Source: Vibrio barjaei
GTDB lineage: Bacteria; Pseudomonadota; Gammaproteobacteria; Enterobacterales; Vibrionaceae
Direction: 5' to 3'
DNA length: 64,000 bases
NCBI RefSeq assembly: GCF_001639065.2
Contig: NZ_LQXO02000023.1
Location: 110,427 to 174,426, forward strand
The notes below the pieces were generated by a model, which ran no database searches, was not told where the DNA came from, and saw nothing but the letters and a program-made list of their open reading frames with translations. Numbering within the stretch: the first letter of the stretch is position 1; each line of letters starts with the position of its first letter. This document shows, piece by piece, positions 16,866 through 26,529 of this stretch. Made by a program: the position numbers and the translations under genes.

Positions 16866-18800
16866 ATGCTGTCCATAGAAGATAACAAAAAGAAATGGGA
16901 TTTTTTCCAGAAGCATCATTGGGTTTCCCCGGAATTCATGTTGTCACCAATTCTGGAATCGTGGGAGCGCTGCTCCAAGCAATCTAGCCCTTATAATTGG
17001 TCCAAGCCCCACATTGCCTCAGGTTATACCCTCAAATCACTCATCAAGCGTAATGAGCGAGTGATTACCTGTGCGACTACAGTCATTGAAGATACTTATG
17101 ATTTGCTGCGTGATGAAGCAGTCATTCTATTTGTGACAGACGATAGTGGTTGTGTCTTATTTACTGTTGGGCATGACGATTTGCTGCGCGAGGTGAATGA
17201 ACTTGGTTTAAAAAAAGGCTGCTTTTTTTCTGAGGGCAAATTAGGCACCAATGCCATCAGTTTGACTTTGAACACCCATATGCCAGCGGAAGTATTTGCG
17301 GCTGAGCATTTTAATCGACATTTACATCCTTATGCCACAACGGCAGCGCCTATTTTCGATACGTTCGGACGCTTAAGAGGCACGATTTCTTTGCTAAAAC
17401 GCGCTAAGGAGTACAGTAAAGAAAACCATGTGATTATTTCGTCCTGTGCTAAGGAAATTGCGTTGCAAATCCATGTGCAAAACGAGCAAGAGAATATGAA
17501 CCGATTGCTGAATGCGCACAATGCGACATTAGAGTGTATGGATGACGGTTTACTAGCATGGAATGATGAAAACCGTATCACGATGACAAACCTTCAGGCA
17601 GAACGATTACTTAAATTCAAGACGTTAGATGTTATTGAAAAGGATATCTTTTCTATTGTTCGTTTTGCGCCTTCTATTTTGAGAAGTATCGAAGAAAACA
17701 GCACGATCCGCCGTAAGCAAACGACGGTAGAGATTGGTGGTGAGTTTATTGAATCGATCATCACACTCAGGCCATTAGTGGATGGCTCTAAACTGCTTTT
17801 TATCCATCCAATCGATAAGATTCGCGAGTTAGCACAACAGCAAATTGGCGGCAGTGCGAAATACACCTTTGCTAATCTCAACGCTCAGTCAAAAGGCATG
17901 AAGCATGTTATTACTGTAGCGAAGCGAGCGATCAAGTCTAAGGCACCAATTTTAATTACTGGCGAAGAAGGCGTGGGTAAGTCTGACTTAGCTATGGCGA
18001 TACACAACGAAAGTGACTTCAAAGATGGACCGTTTATTAGTATCAATTGTCGCTCACTCACTTCAGAAGCAATGATTCGCGAAATGTTGGGTTACGACGA
18101 TGAAGATAGCCATGGTTTGCCTTCTAAGTTCGAATTGGCGCACAACGGTAGCTTGTATCTGGAGAAGATCGAGTATTTAAGTCCCGAACTACAAACTGTG
18201 ATTTTGAAGTTACTCAAGACTGGTTTGGTGAGCCGTAGTGACAGTCAGCGCTTGATTCCAGTGGCATTTCAACTGATTACCAGTACCACATCTGATATTA
18301 GTGAATATGTGGCGCAGCGCTCTTTTGGTCGTCAGCTCTACTACGAAATCTCTTCCAACGAACTCAATATCCCACCATTAAGAAAGCGCAAAGAAGATAT
18401 CGAGCAATTAGTGATGATGATTATTACCAACTATGAAAAGCGTCATAATGTGGCGGTGTCGATTGAGCGCACAGTAATGGAGGCTCTGGTGCAGTTTAGT
18501 TGGCAAGGTAACAATTCCGAGCTGAAAAGCCGTATGGAACGAATTTTACTCAACCGCAGTTCCAATATGATTTCACTCGCAGATATCCCAGAAGAGATTA
18601 AACATAATTCTAACGACGCGATGGGGAAGAGTGGTAAGCAAATACTGACGCTCGAAGAAGTAGAGAAGAAGGCCATTATTCAAGCTTGGAATATGTTTGA
18701 TGGCAAGATGCAAGATATGGCGAAAGCGCTTAACATTGGTAGAACAACCTTGTGGCGCAAGATCCAAAAATACGGTTTGGATGATCAAACATTAAGCTGA
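16866..18800 (+). CDS. dhaR: DhaR-like transcriptional activator of dihydroxyacetone metabolism
   Basis: About 644 residues (GAF, PAS, AAA+ and Fis-type HTH domains), aligning with E. coli DhaR along its length: SPILESWERC near the start, LLNAHNATLECMDDGLLAWND in the PAS region, TGEEGVGKSDLA as Walker A, SFGRQLYYEISSNELNIPPLRKR, and NIGRTTLWRKIQKYGLD as the final HTH. The sigma-54 contact motif GAFTGA is missing, as in DhaR, so it should act with sigma-70. In E. coli its activity is set by DhaK and DhaL. It lies 14 kb from dhaKLM. The start is uncertain: 16866 matches the family length, and a longer ATG at 16749 is possible. Confidence 0.85.
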   Translation: MLSIEDNKKKWDFFQKHHWVSPEFMLSPILESWERCSKQSSPYNWSKPHIASGYTLKSLIKRNERVITCATTVIEDTYDLLRDEAVILFVTDDSGCVLFTVGHDDLLREVNELGLKKGCFFSEGKLGTNAISLTLNTHMPAEVFAAEHFNRHLHPYATTAAPIFDTFGRLRGTISLLKRAKEYSKENHVIISSCAKEIALQIHVQNEQENMNRLLNAHNATLECMDDGLLAWNDENRITMTNLQAERLLKFKTLDVIEKDIFSIVRFAPSILRSIEENSTIRRKQTTVEIGGEFIESIITLRPLVDGSKLLFIHPIDKIRELAQQQIGGSAKYTFANLNAQSKGMKHVITVAKRAIKSKAPILITGEEGVGKSDLAMAIHNESDFKDGPFISINCRSLTSEAMIREMLGYDDEDSHGLPSKFELAHNGSLYLEKIEYLSPELQTVILKLLKTGLVSRSDSQRLIPVAFQLITSTTSDISEYVAQRSFGRQLYYEISSNELNIPPLRKRKEDIEQLVMMIITNYEKRHNVAVSIERTVMEALVQFSWQGNNSELKSRMERILLNRSSNMISLADIPEEIKHNSNDAMGKSGKQILTLEEVEKKAIIQAWNMFDGKMQDMAKALNIGRTTLWRKIQKYGLDDQTLS

Positions 18801-19805
18801 TGTACTAAGAGCATGTTTTGTACGGCGCAATTCTGCCGGATTAATACCGTAGTGGCGCTTGAATTGTTTGCAAAAGTAACTGACATCACCGATGCCGATT
18901 TCTTCGGCAATTCGACCAAGTGGCAGGCTTGAGTTGGCTATTCGCCAATGTGCATGCCCAAGGCGCATCTTCAACCAGTAGCCTTTTGCCGTGGTATCGT
19001 GTGCTTCCATGAACAAACGATCTAACTGGCGTCGGCTTATACCAATCTCGCTCGCGATAACATCGATAGTTTGTCTCTTCGATAGCATTTGACGCATTAA
19101 CGCTATTGCACGTTTGGTTTGCGTAGGAGAAGCAGCATTGCCATCCTGCCCAAAAGAGAGGGATTTCACTCCATGCTGACTCTGCCTTGTCTCATCGATG
19201 AACATATCTGCGAGTCCTTTTAGCGCCTTTTGTCGACCACAATGTCGACTGATTAACTCAACGGCTAACTCAATCGCAGCGGTGCCTCCAACACAAGTTA
19301 TTCGATTTTTATCAACGTAATAGAGCTGATCAGAGAGCAATGGAATATCCGGAAATTCACTAGCAAACTCTTGTTCGTGACGCCAATGGACGACAACACG
19401 ATGTCCATTCAGCAACCGACATGCCGCGAATAGGAAGCTAGCATTATCGATAGCAACTAAAGTTGCACCTCGTGTCACGGCTTTTTTTAATAGCGGCTTA
19501 TATTCGGTCGCGTTCTCCATACTTTGTGCGGCGCCTCGTGAGCCGAAAACAACAACATAATCGTAATGCTCAAATTGTGCGTCTTTTAACGCACATTCAG
19601 TTTCAACCGCAACGCCACTGCTTGAGGTGATCGCACCATGTTTTAGAGAGGAGATGTTCCACTGACAGTAGCGCTGCTGGCTGTAATCTTCTTCGTCGGC
19701 TGAAAACCGTAATTTATCCAAAAAGCCGCCAAAAGGTAGCATGTTGAATTGGTCTAGGATGACTAAAAGAAAGCGAACATCTGTATGGTCAGGTGAGGCT
19801 GTCAT
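18792..19805 (-). CDS. GlxA/CdhR-type AraC-family regulator
   Basis: About 337 residues. The N-terminal DJ-1/PfpI-like domain (residues 10-190, with VVVFGSRGAA and GGTAAIELAVELISRHCG) is fused to a C-terminal AraC HTH pair (IDVIASEIGISRRQLDRLFMEAH; LGRIAEEIGIGDVSYFCKQFKRHYGINPAELR). The start at 19805 has GGAGCTC upstream and is preferred over the longer in-frame start at 19862. Family members regulate carnitine, glycine betaine or arginine catabolism. No such catabolic gene is adjacent, so the effector is unknown. Its 3' end overlaps dhaR by nine bases. Confidence 0.8.
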   Translation of the reverse strand: MTASPDHTDVRFLLVILDQFNMLPFGGFLDKLRFSADEEDYSQQRYCQWNISSLKHGAITSSSGVAVETECALKDAQFEHYDYVVVFGSRGAAQSMENATEYKPLLKKAVTRGATLVAIDNASFLFAACRLLNGHRVVVHWRHEQEFASEFPDIPLLSDQLYYVDKNRITCVGGTAAIELAVELISRHCGRQKALKGLADMFIDETRQSQHGVKSLSFGQDGNAASPTQTKRAIALMRQMLSKRQTIDVIASEIGISRRQLDRLFMEAHDTTAKGYWLKMRLGHAHWRIANSSLPLGRIAEEIGIGDVSYFCKQFKRHYGINPAELRRTKHALSTSA

Positions 19806-19924
19806 GAGAGCTCCGTTGATAATGTAATGTCCAAAATTTACCGCACTAAGTCTATATATCACCTAAGGCAAACGCTAGTAATTCGTATACTGACGTTATA
19901 AGTAATTCAATTTTATGGTTAACA

Positions 19925-20533
19925 ATGACGTTTGATGTTTGGTTAGTGTATCTGTTTAGTGTGGTGTGTCTGTCCTTGGCTCCTGGTCCGAATGGCATGC
20001 TCGCATTGAGTCATGGTGTCGTCTATGGCAAGGCAAAAGTGTTAGCGACTATTACTGGTGGTGTGATTGGCTTTGTGTTGTTGATTGCACTGGCGATGTT
20101 TGGAGTAGGTGCCGTCATGTTAGCGACTTCGGAAGCACTAACTATCCTAAAATGGGTGGGTGGTGCGTATCTCATCTATTTGGGTTATAAGCTTTGGAAT
20201 AGTCCGAGTCCAGAAGAGACAAGTGTCGAGCAAACTGATAACGCCAAAAAACGTGGTTTGTTTATTCAAGGCTTTTTGGCGGCGGTGTCTAATCCCAAAG
20301 TGTTGTTGTTCTTTGGTGCGTTTCTACCTCAGTTTATGAACTCCACCACACCGTTGATGCAGCAATTTGTGGTTATTGCTGTAACCTTTGCTGTGGTGGA
20401 ATTTGCTGTTGAGTATCTCATTGCTCGCTTGGCAAATAGATTGCGTCCTTGGTTGGCTCGGCATGGCAAGCGTTTCAACAAAGGGTGCGGCTCTATATTT
20501 GTTATATTGGGTGGCAGCTTTATCGCCTCTTAA
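19925..20533 (+). CDS. LysE/RhtB-family amino-acid exporter
   Basis: A 202-residue inner-membrane protein with about six helices. The family signature is at the start (LAPGPNGMLALSHGVVYGKAKVLATITGGVIGF), followed by ILKWVGGAYLIYLGYKLW and FIQGFLAAVSNPKVLLFFGAFLPQF. It is transcribed divergently from the GlxA-type regulator (119-base gap), which may control it. It is probably an efflux carrier for amino acids or related metabolites; substrate unknown. Confidence 0.85.
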   Translation: MTFDVWLVYLFSVVCLSLAPGPNGMLALSHGVVYGKAKVLATITGGVIGFVLLIALAMFGVGAVMLATSEALTILKWVGGAYLIYLGYKLWNSPSPEETSVEQTDNAKKRGLFIQGFLAAVSNPKVLLFFGAFLPQFMNSTTPLMQQFVVIAVTFAVVEFAVEYLIARLANRLRPWLARHGKRFNKGCGSIFVILGGSFIAS

Positions 20534-20541
20534 ACGAAGTC

Positions 20542-22212
20542 TTACGGCTGACTGTAGACGACTTCGCCTTGTAGCATGGTCATCATAAACTTTGCTGAAG
20601 GGATATCCTCTACTGCGACCTTCGTGATATCACGATCAAGAACAACAAAGTCAGCAGATTTTCCGACGCTAATGCTGCCAGTAATATCACTAATACCCAG
20701 ACTCTTTGCGGCGTTAATTGAATAGGCATCGATTGCTGCTTTTACATTAGGAAGTCCCTTACTACCCATGTGAATACTATTGGCTATGCCAACCAATGGG
20801 TTGATGTCATGCACATTCCAGTCACTGCTTAAGGTTAAGTTCGCACCGCTAGTAAATATAGCGCGCAAGTTCATCAAAGCGTGAGCCCGTAGTGCTCCAA
20901 GAAATGCATTTGCCCATTGATGGTCATTGTTGGCTACATAGTTGGAACCCACTTGAAAGTCGGCGGTGACATTTAACTCGGCAAAGCGAGGAATATCATC
21001 GTTGTCGATTAACTCCACATGAGTCAAGGTGTAGGGTTTAGTAGAACCATGGCGACGAACTTTTGCTATCGCGTTGAGTGATTCTCTGATTGCGCCATCG
21101 CCGATAGCGTGAATGTGCGCGCTGTAGCCAATTTCATCAAGTGCCGCCAGCCATTTCTCCATATCGACTGGGGGGATGTAATTCAGGCCGTAAGGTTGGT
21201 CGGGAATATAAGTATCCAAGTAGGGGGCTAATGTTTTCGCCGTTCCGTTAATAAAGATGCCATCGCTGTACATTTTGACTTGGTCTACAATCAGTCGTTG
21301 CGAGGAATCGCTAGCGTGTATTTTCTTCAGATAACCTAATTGAGGTTTCATAGTGTCAGTTGGGTAAATCCAAGGACGCAAAGATACACGAGCGGTTAAA
21401 TCGCCGTTGCGCTCGGCTTCTTTCCATACATCAAACCAACCTCGCTTCCAATACATGCGTCCGTCACCAATCGTGGTAATGCCATGAGCGGCTGCTTGTT
21501 CTAGCCCAACCATTAAACCGTCATAACTTTGGTCGAACTGGTTGCTCATGCTATTCCATGCCAACTCCATAACGATGTCGCCAGCGTTATCCAAAAGGAT
21601 ACCGTTGAGCTCTTCGTTCTCTCGATCTTTGAGGATTTTTCCGCCTTGAGGATCAGGCGTATTGCTAGAAATTGCTGCGAGTTCCAAAGCCACGGAGTTG
21701 ACCCACATAGAGTGTGAAGTTTGCTCCATTACGATAACGGGACGGTTGGGGAATATCTCGTCCAGAACTTGCAACGGAGTGTTTTCGTTGTCGTCACTTA
21801 GAATAGCCTCTAGCGAAAAGCCGTATCCAATCAACCAAGAGTTGTCAGAACTGTGGTGCGCGCAGGCTTTTAAATAGGGGACTTGCTGTTCTAATGTTGC
21901 ATCCAATCCCAACGCACAGTTTCCGCCAGCCTCCGAAGCAGCTTCAAATACGTGATTGTGATTATCAATAAAACCAGGTAAGACATAAGCTTCTTTAAGA
22001 TCGACAACCTCAGTGTGTTTATCTTGGTAAAACTTAATCTGTGAGAGGTCACCGATAGACTGGATTTTACCATCCTGAACGGCTATGGCCGTTGCATTGT
22101 CGTAACCGTATATATTGGCATTAATCAATAGAGTATCAGCGCTGCTGGTAGCATTGGCGAAACTACTAACAGTGAATCCAAAAGCAGCAAGTAGAGCGTA
22201 GGTGTTTTTCAT
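20542..22212 (-). CDS. Exported YtcJ-like amidohydrolase
   Basis: About 556 residues of the metal-dependent amidohydrolase superfamily (COG1574 type). It has a signal peptide (MKNTYALLAAFGFTVSSFANA), so it is probably periplasmic. Metal motifs include PGFIDNHNHVFEA, with later histidines in SAHIHAIGDGA, LTHVELIDNDD and LSSDWNVHDINPL. The second ATG (22212) is preferred because AAGGA lies six bases before it; the ATG at 22218 sits on top of that ribosome site. Substrate unknown. Its 3' end faces the LysE gene nine bases away. Confidence 0.8.
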   Translation of the reverse strand: MKNTYALLAAFGFTVSSFANATSSADTLLINANIYGYDNATAIAVQDGKIQSIGDLSQIKFYQDKHTEVVDLKEAYVLPGFIDNHNHVFEAASEAGGNCALGLDATLEQQVPYLKACAHHSSDNSWLIGYGFSLEAILSDDNENTPLQVLDEIFPNRPVIVMEQTSHSMWVNSVALELAAISSNTPDPQGGKILKDRENEELNGILLDNAGDIVMELAWNSMSNQFDQSYDGLMVGLEQAAAHGITTIGDGRMYWKRGWFDVWKEAERNGDLTARVSLRPWIYPTDTMKPQLGYLKKIHASDSSQRLIVDQVKMYSDGIFINGTAKTLAPYLDTYIPDQPYGLNYIPPVDMEKWLAALDEIGYSAHIHAIGDGAIRESLNAIAKVRRHGSTKPYTLTHVELIDNDDIPRFAELNVTADFQVGSNYVANNDHQWANAFLGALRAHALMNLRAIFTSGANLTLSSDWNVHDINPLVGIANSIHMGSKGLPNVKAAIDAYSINAAKSLGISDITGSISVGKSADFVVLDRDITKVAVEDIPSAKFMMTMLQGEVVYSQP

Positions 22213-22348
22213 GAGCATTCCTTCTGTCCCTCACTCATTATGAAAGGGATTGTAGAAAATGACTACTACTCAAAGTGATTGATTTATAGAAGAAATTAAA
22301 AATGGGCTCTGCGTACGGTAACGGCAATAATAGCTATAAAGCCGGCAG

Positions 22349-23371
22349 CTACGCCGACTCGCGAATGATCAGTTGAGGTGGTTGAATAAGACTATACGGT
22401 TGAGAATGTTCTTGTTCTAGTTGGCTAATAAGACGTTTCGCTGCCTGTCTACCCATTTCTCTTGCGTTGAAGTTGACGAAAGTAAGCGGAGGCTCGGTTA
22501 ACTCTGCTTCTTCTACGTCATCAAATCCGATAAGTGACACTTGTTCTCCAATAAACTGGTCTTTACCAATTTGTCGTCCAGAACGATGAATACCGTATAC
22601 AGCACCAAGCGCCGTAGAAGAGTGGTGGCAAAGAATTGCGGTTACTTGCGGGTGTTCGGACAGTAGCGTTTGTACTGCATTAGCGGCTGCCTTTTGACCT
22701 TTTTCGCACTCCACCACCCACTCTGGTTTAAAGGGCAGACCAAATTGCATGAGGGTGGAACAATATCCTCCGATTCGCTCCGCCCTGCACAACGAACTGC
22801 TTGCACCTCCAACGTATGCGATTCGGCGATGTCCTTGTTTTATTAGATGTTCGGTTGCTAGCTTCGCCGCATAGTTATTATCAGGGCCGACAAAATCTAT
22901 TTGCTTGTCGAGCGATGCACGAGAGACGCAAACCAAAGGCAGGTTTTGTTCCTTCATTTTTTCGATATTAAATTGCTGGTTGTCAGCGATAGGGCAGAAA
23001 GCGATACCACCGACACCTTGCCGAGACATTGTCATCATGCACTTTTCAAATCGTTCCTGACTATCGCCACTTTGAGCCAGAATCAACATATACCCTTGGC
23101 GTTCAATCTCTTCGCTAATTCCAGATGCGACTTCGGAGTAATAAGGGTCACTAATGTCTTTAAGGATCAGACCGATTATTTCGCTCGAATTTGAACGTAA
23201 GTTTGCTGCAGCGCGATTACGAATGTAGCCAAGCTCTTCAACAGCTTGGTTAACCTTATCTATAGTGTCGGGAGAAATACGTCCTTTGTTTCCCAATACC
23301 ATGGAAACAGTTGTGACGGAGACTCCCGCATATTTAGCGACTTCTGTAATGGTCACTTTTTTTGATGACAT
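22349..23371 (-). CDS. malI: MalI, LacI-family repressor of malXY
   Basis: A 340-residue LacI-family regulator. The N-terminal HTH (TITEVAKYAGVSVTTVSMVLGNKGRISPDTIDKV) is followed by a periplasmic-binding-like sensor domain. Similarity to E. coli MalI is strong in GGASSSLCRAERIGGYCSTLMQFGLPF. It is divergent from malX, with two GATAAAACGTTTTATC-type operators in the shared region. One operator lies only 17 bases before its own start, consistent with autorepression. The ATG at 23371 has no strong ribosome site. Confidence 0.92.
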   Translation of the reverse strand: MSSKKVTITEVAKYAGVSVTTVSMVLGNKGRISPDTIDKVNQAVEELGYIRNRAAANLRSNSSEIIGLILKDISDPYYSEVASGISEEIERQGYMLILAQSGDSQERFEKCMMTMSRQGVGGIAFCPIADNQQFNIEKMKEQNLPLVCVSRASLDKQIDFVGPDNNYAAKLATEHLIKQGHRRIAYVGGASSSLCRAERIGGYCSTLMQFGLPFKPEWVVECEKGQKAAANAVQTLLSEHPQVTAILCHHSSTALGAVYGIHRSGRQIGKDQFIGEQVSLIGFDDVEEAELTEPPLTFVNFNAREMGRQAAKRLISQLEQEHSQPYSLIQPPQLIIRESA

Positions 23372-23387
23372 AGTTTCACTTAATGTA

Positions 23388-23403
23388 GGAAAAACGTTTT
23401 ATC
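23388..23403. promoter_or_regulatory. malI: MalI operator, malI-proximal
   Basis: GGAAAAACGTTTTATC matches the perfect site at 23488-23503 in 13 of 16 bases. It starts exactly 100 bases from the other operator. Confidence 0.7.
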
Positions 23404-23487
23404 AAATTACTTTACCTTCATTGTATTGTTTTTTAAAGCCTTACTTTGGATATGGGATTTGTTGTTTAAGTGGATCACAGATTTGCT

Positions 23488-23503
23488 GATAAAACGTTTT
23501 ATC
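23488..23503. promoter_or_regulatory. malI: MalI operator, malX-proximal
   Basis: Perfect 16-bp palindrome GATAAAACGTTTTATC, identical to the E. coli MalI operator as I recall it. It is followed directly by a further half-match, AAAAGTTTTATCA (23504-23516). Confidence 0.85.
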
Positions 23504-23607
23504 AAAAGTTTTATCAGCTTATATTTGCGTCATAAATACAAAATATCATGCCCATCAGCAGTGGTGAGTATGAGCCCTACAAGCTCTTAATCTTTTGGAG
23601 ACGTACT

Positions 23608-25182
23608 ATGTCTACACGCAATAACAAATCGACCATGTGGGAGTTTTTGCAAAGCCTCGGCAAGACTTTCATGTTGCCTGTCGCGCTTCTCGCCTTTTCA
23701 GGTATCTTACTTGGGGTGGGGAGTTCGCTGTCGAGTTCGGCAATTAAAGAAGCGATTCCTCTACTAGATAACATTTTGTTGCAATACCTATTTATGTGGA
23801 TGACGAAAATAGGTCTCGTGGCGTTTATCTATCTTCCGGTGATGTTCGCGATTGCGATTCCGCTAGGTTTAGCACGCGAAGAAAAGGGTGTGGCGGCATT
23901 TGCGGGTTTTGTTGGTTATGCGGCGTTTAATCTTGCCATTAATTTCTTCTTGACCGTGGCTGGTGTGTTGGGTGATGACGTACAGGAAAAAGCGTATGGC
24001 GTAAAAAGCATTATCGGTATTGAGTCGATTGATACGGGTATCCTAGGCGCGGTCGTCGTGGGTATTATCGTCGCGAAACTACACCAGCGTTATTACACTT
24101 TCAAAATGCCGGATGCATTAGCCTTCTTTGGCGGTGCACGTTTTGTCCCGATTATCTCTGCGATTGTACTAGGTGTGGTTGGCGTATTTATCCCATTTGT
24201 TTGGCCATACTTCGCAGCGGGTATCAATGGTATTGGACATGTTATCGAAGGTGCTGGTGAGTTTGGTCCAATGCTATTTGGGACTGGCGAGCGTTTGTTA
24301 TTACCTATTGGATTACACCACATCTTAGTTGCTCTCATTCGTTTTACTGAAGCGGGTGGTACGATGGAAGTATGCGGTCAAACGGTCTCTGGTGCATTGA
24401 ATATTTTCTACTCCGAACTGTCTTGTCCTGACACTCAGGGTTTCACGCCTGAAGTTACTGCTTTCCTTTCTCAAGGCAAAATGCCTACTTTTCTAGGTGG
24501 ATTACCGGGCGCTGCACTGGCAATGTACCACTGTGCTCGTCCAGAAAATCGTTCGAAGATTAAAGCACTTTTGATCTCTGGCGTAGTGGCGTGTGTAGTG
24601 GGCGGTATTACTGAACCACTTGAGTTCTTGTTCCTATTCGTTGCACCAGTGCTGTATTTTGTTCACGCAATTCTGACAGGTGTTGGCTTCATGATTATGG
24701 GGCTGCTAGACGTCACTATCGGTAACACAGACGGTAATATTATTGATTTCTTCGTCTTTGGTATTCTCCAAGGCACAGCGACCAAATGGTATTTGGTACC
24801 ACTAGTAGCGGGTATTTGGTTTGTCGTGTACTACTCAGTATTCAAATTCGCGATTACTCGCTTTAACTTGAAAACACCGGGCCGCGAAGTTGATACGGCC
24901 GAAGTGGATAGTCAACTTGAAGCTGCATTTGTAAATGAATCTGGTAAAGGGGCTGCGGTATTGGCTGCGTTAGGTGGAAAAGAGAATATCACCTCTATCG
25001 ATAACTGTATTACACGTCTTCGTATGTCTGTTAATGACATGAGTTTAGTGGATGATGCGAAGCTTAAAGCCAACGGTGCTCTGGGTGTTATTAAGCTTGA
25101 TGAGCATAATTTACAGGTGGTTATTGGCACTCAAGTGCACTTGGTTAAAAACGAAATGCAGGCTCTAATGAGCGCAAGCTAG
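23608..25182 (+). CDS. malX: PTS glucose/maltose-type transporter EIICB
   Basis: About 524 residues. The N-terminal EIIC domain (about ten membrane helices, MWEFLQSLGKTFMLPVALLAFSGILLG onwards) is followed by a C-terminal EIIB domain with the phosphorylation cysteine in DNCITRLRMSVND. The substrate-site motif GLHHILVALIRF and GGITEPLEFLFLF are typical of the glucose family. The start at 23608 follows TTGGAG; a longer in-frame start at 23548 lacks a ribosome site. Controlled by MalI and co-transcribed with malY. Confidence 0.92.
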   Translation: MSTRNNKSTMWEFLQSLGKTFMLPVALLAFSGILLGVGSSLSSSAIKEAIPLLDNILLQYLFMWMTKIGLVAFIYLPVMFAIAIPLGLAREEKGVAAFAGFVGYAAFNLAINFFLTVAGVLGDDVQEKAYGVKSIIGIESIDTGILGAVVVGIIVAKLHQRYYTFKMPDALAFFGGARFVPIISAIVLGVVGVFIPFVWPYFAAGINGIGHVIEGAGEFGPMLFGTGERLLLPIGLHHILVALIRFTEAGGTMEVCGQTVSGALNIFYSELSCPDTQGFTPEVTAFLSQGKMPTFLGGLPGAALAMYHCARPENRSKIKALLISGVVACVVGGITEPLEFLFLFVAPVLYFVHAILTGVGFMIMGLLDVTIGNTDGNIIDFFVFGILQGTATKWYLVPLVAGIWFVVYYSVFKFAITRFNLKTPGREVDTAEVDSQLEAAFVNESGKGAAVLAALGGKENITSIDNCITRLRMSVNDMSLVDDAKLKANGALGVIKLDEHNLQVVIGTQVHLVKNEMQALMSAS

Positions 25183-25199
25183 TCTGATGTTTTGCTTTG

Positions 25200-25227
25200 C
25201 CTCAGTGTCGATTGTCTGGCACTGAGG
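25200..25227 (+). other. Hairpin between malX and malY
   Basis: Stem CCTCAGTG (25200-25207) with CACTGAGG (25220-25227), followed by TTTATTC and then the malY ribosome site. It may tune malY expression or protect the malX mRNA end. Confidence 0.45.
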
Positions 25228-25249
25228 TTTATTCATTTTGGAGACAATA

Positions 25250-26434
25250 ATGACTCAAGAGTTTGATTTTGACACCGTAATAGATCGAAAAGGCACTTAT
25301 TGCACTCAATGGGACTATGTTCAAGATAGGTTTGGCAAAGCTGGATTGCTGCCATTTACGATCTCCGATATGGATTTTGCTTCTCCTCCTGCGATTCAAA
25401 GTGCGTTGAAAAGCCGAATTGAACACCCTGTTTTTGGTTATAGCCGCTGGAATCATGATGATTTCAAAGTCTCGATATCTCACTGGTTTTCAAAAAGATT
25501 CCGTACAACGATTGACAAAGATTACATTGTTTATGGACCATCCGTTATCTATATCATCTCTAAGCTCATTGAGCGTTGGTCGAAAGTAGGAGAAGGGGTA
25601 GTCTTTCACTCGCCAGCTTACGACGCTTTCGACAAAATGATTGAAGGGCAAGGTCGAGTTTGCGCAAGGAGTACACTGCTAAAAGTTGAGGGCCGCTATC
25701 AAATAGATTGGCAGGACTTTGAATGTTTAATTGCTCGGCCTGAAAATACGATTTTACTACTTTGCAGTCCGCATAACCCAACAGGAAGAGTTTGGACGCA
25801 TGAAGAGCTGACCAAAATGGCTGAGCTCTGCGCCAAGCATGGTGTGCGAGTTATCTCGGATGAGATTCATATGGATGTCAGCTTTGGCTCTCATTTACCA
25901 TTTACTGGATTTGATCAATCAATGGAATGGGCGTTAGTGACCTCAGCATCAAAGTCGTTCAACGTGCCTGCGCTGAACGGCGCGTATGCATTGATTCCTA
26001 ATGCGCTAACGAGAGAGGATTACTTGTTTAAATTGAAGCAAGTAGATGGATTGTCATCCCCTTCAATTCTTGGCGTTATTGCCACTATGGAAGCTTACAA
26101 TCATTGCGAAGATTGGTTAGAAGCACTCAATAGCTACGTTTACCAAAACCACATTTATGTACGAGAATCCCTCAGTGCTTCGTTTAAAGATCTTGAATAC
26201 GTTATACCAGAAGCAACCTATCTGGCGTGGATAGATCTTTCACCGTTAGCTCTGGATATGGATATTCTTAATAGGACGTTAATTGATGACTATGGCGTAG
26301 CGATCATGTCGGGCGAGGTTTATGGAGAGCCTGGACTTGGTTATTTGCGATTGAACCTTGGTTGTTCACGCGAGAAAGTGAAGGCAGGGGTCCAGGCATT
26401 GATTCAAGCAATTCAATGCCAATTGAAGAATTAA
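25250..26434 (+). CDS. malY: MalY/PatB-family PLP-dependent cystathionine beta-lyase
   Basis: About 394 residues of the fold-type I aminotransferase family. The PLP region includes the SPHNPTGRVWTHEEL segment, DEIHMDV with the cofactor aspartate, and the Schiff-base lysine in TSASKSFNVPALNGAYALIP. ATG 25250 follows TTGGAGACAATA. In E. coli MalY has beta-cystathionase activity and also represses the MalT activator. The malI-malX-malY arrangement is conserved here. A bidirectional terminator follows. Confidence 0.92.
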   Translation: MTQEFDFDTVIDRKGTYCTQWDYVQDRFGKAGLLPFTISDMDFASPPAIQSALKSRIEHPVFGYSRWNHDDFKVSISHWFSKRFRTTIDKDYIVYGPSVIYIISKLIERWSKVGEGVVFHSPAYDAFDKMIEGQGRVCARSTLLKVEGRYQIDWQDFECLIARPENTILLLCSPHNPTGRVWTHEELTKMAELCAKHGVRVISDEIHMDVSFGSHLPFTGFDQSMEWALVTSASKSFNVPALNGAYALIPNALTREDYLFKLKQVDGLSSPSILGVIATMEAYNHCEDWLEALNSYVYQNHIYVRESLSASFKDLEYVIPEATYLAWIDLSPLALDMDILNRTLIDDYGVAIMSGEVYGEPGLGYLRLNLGCSREKVKAGVQALIQAIQCQLKN

Positions 26435-26464
26435 GTGACTAACTCTATTTGCTAGAAGTAAAAC

Positions 26465-26498
26465 AAAAGCGAGCATTTAAAGATGCTCGCTTTTAGGT
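26465..26498. terminator. Bidirectional terminator after malY
   Basis: A 12-bp perfect stem AAAAGCGAGCAT (26465-26476) with 26483-26494 and a 6-base loop, between convergent genes. Confidence 0.88.
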
Positions 26499-26529
26499 TA
26501 TCCAGGAAGTAATTGGTCAATTATGACAA

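Noticed and set aside
16866..18800. DhaR-like protein as a sigma-54-dependent activator
   Set aside because: The GAFTGA loop required for sigma-54 contact is missing, and the sequence follows E. coli DhaR, which works with sigma-70.
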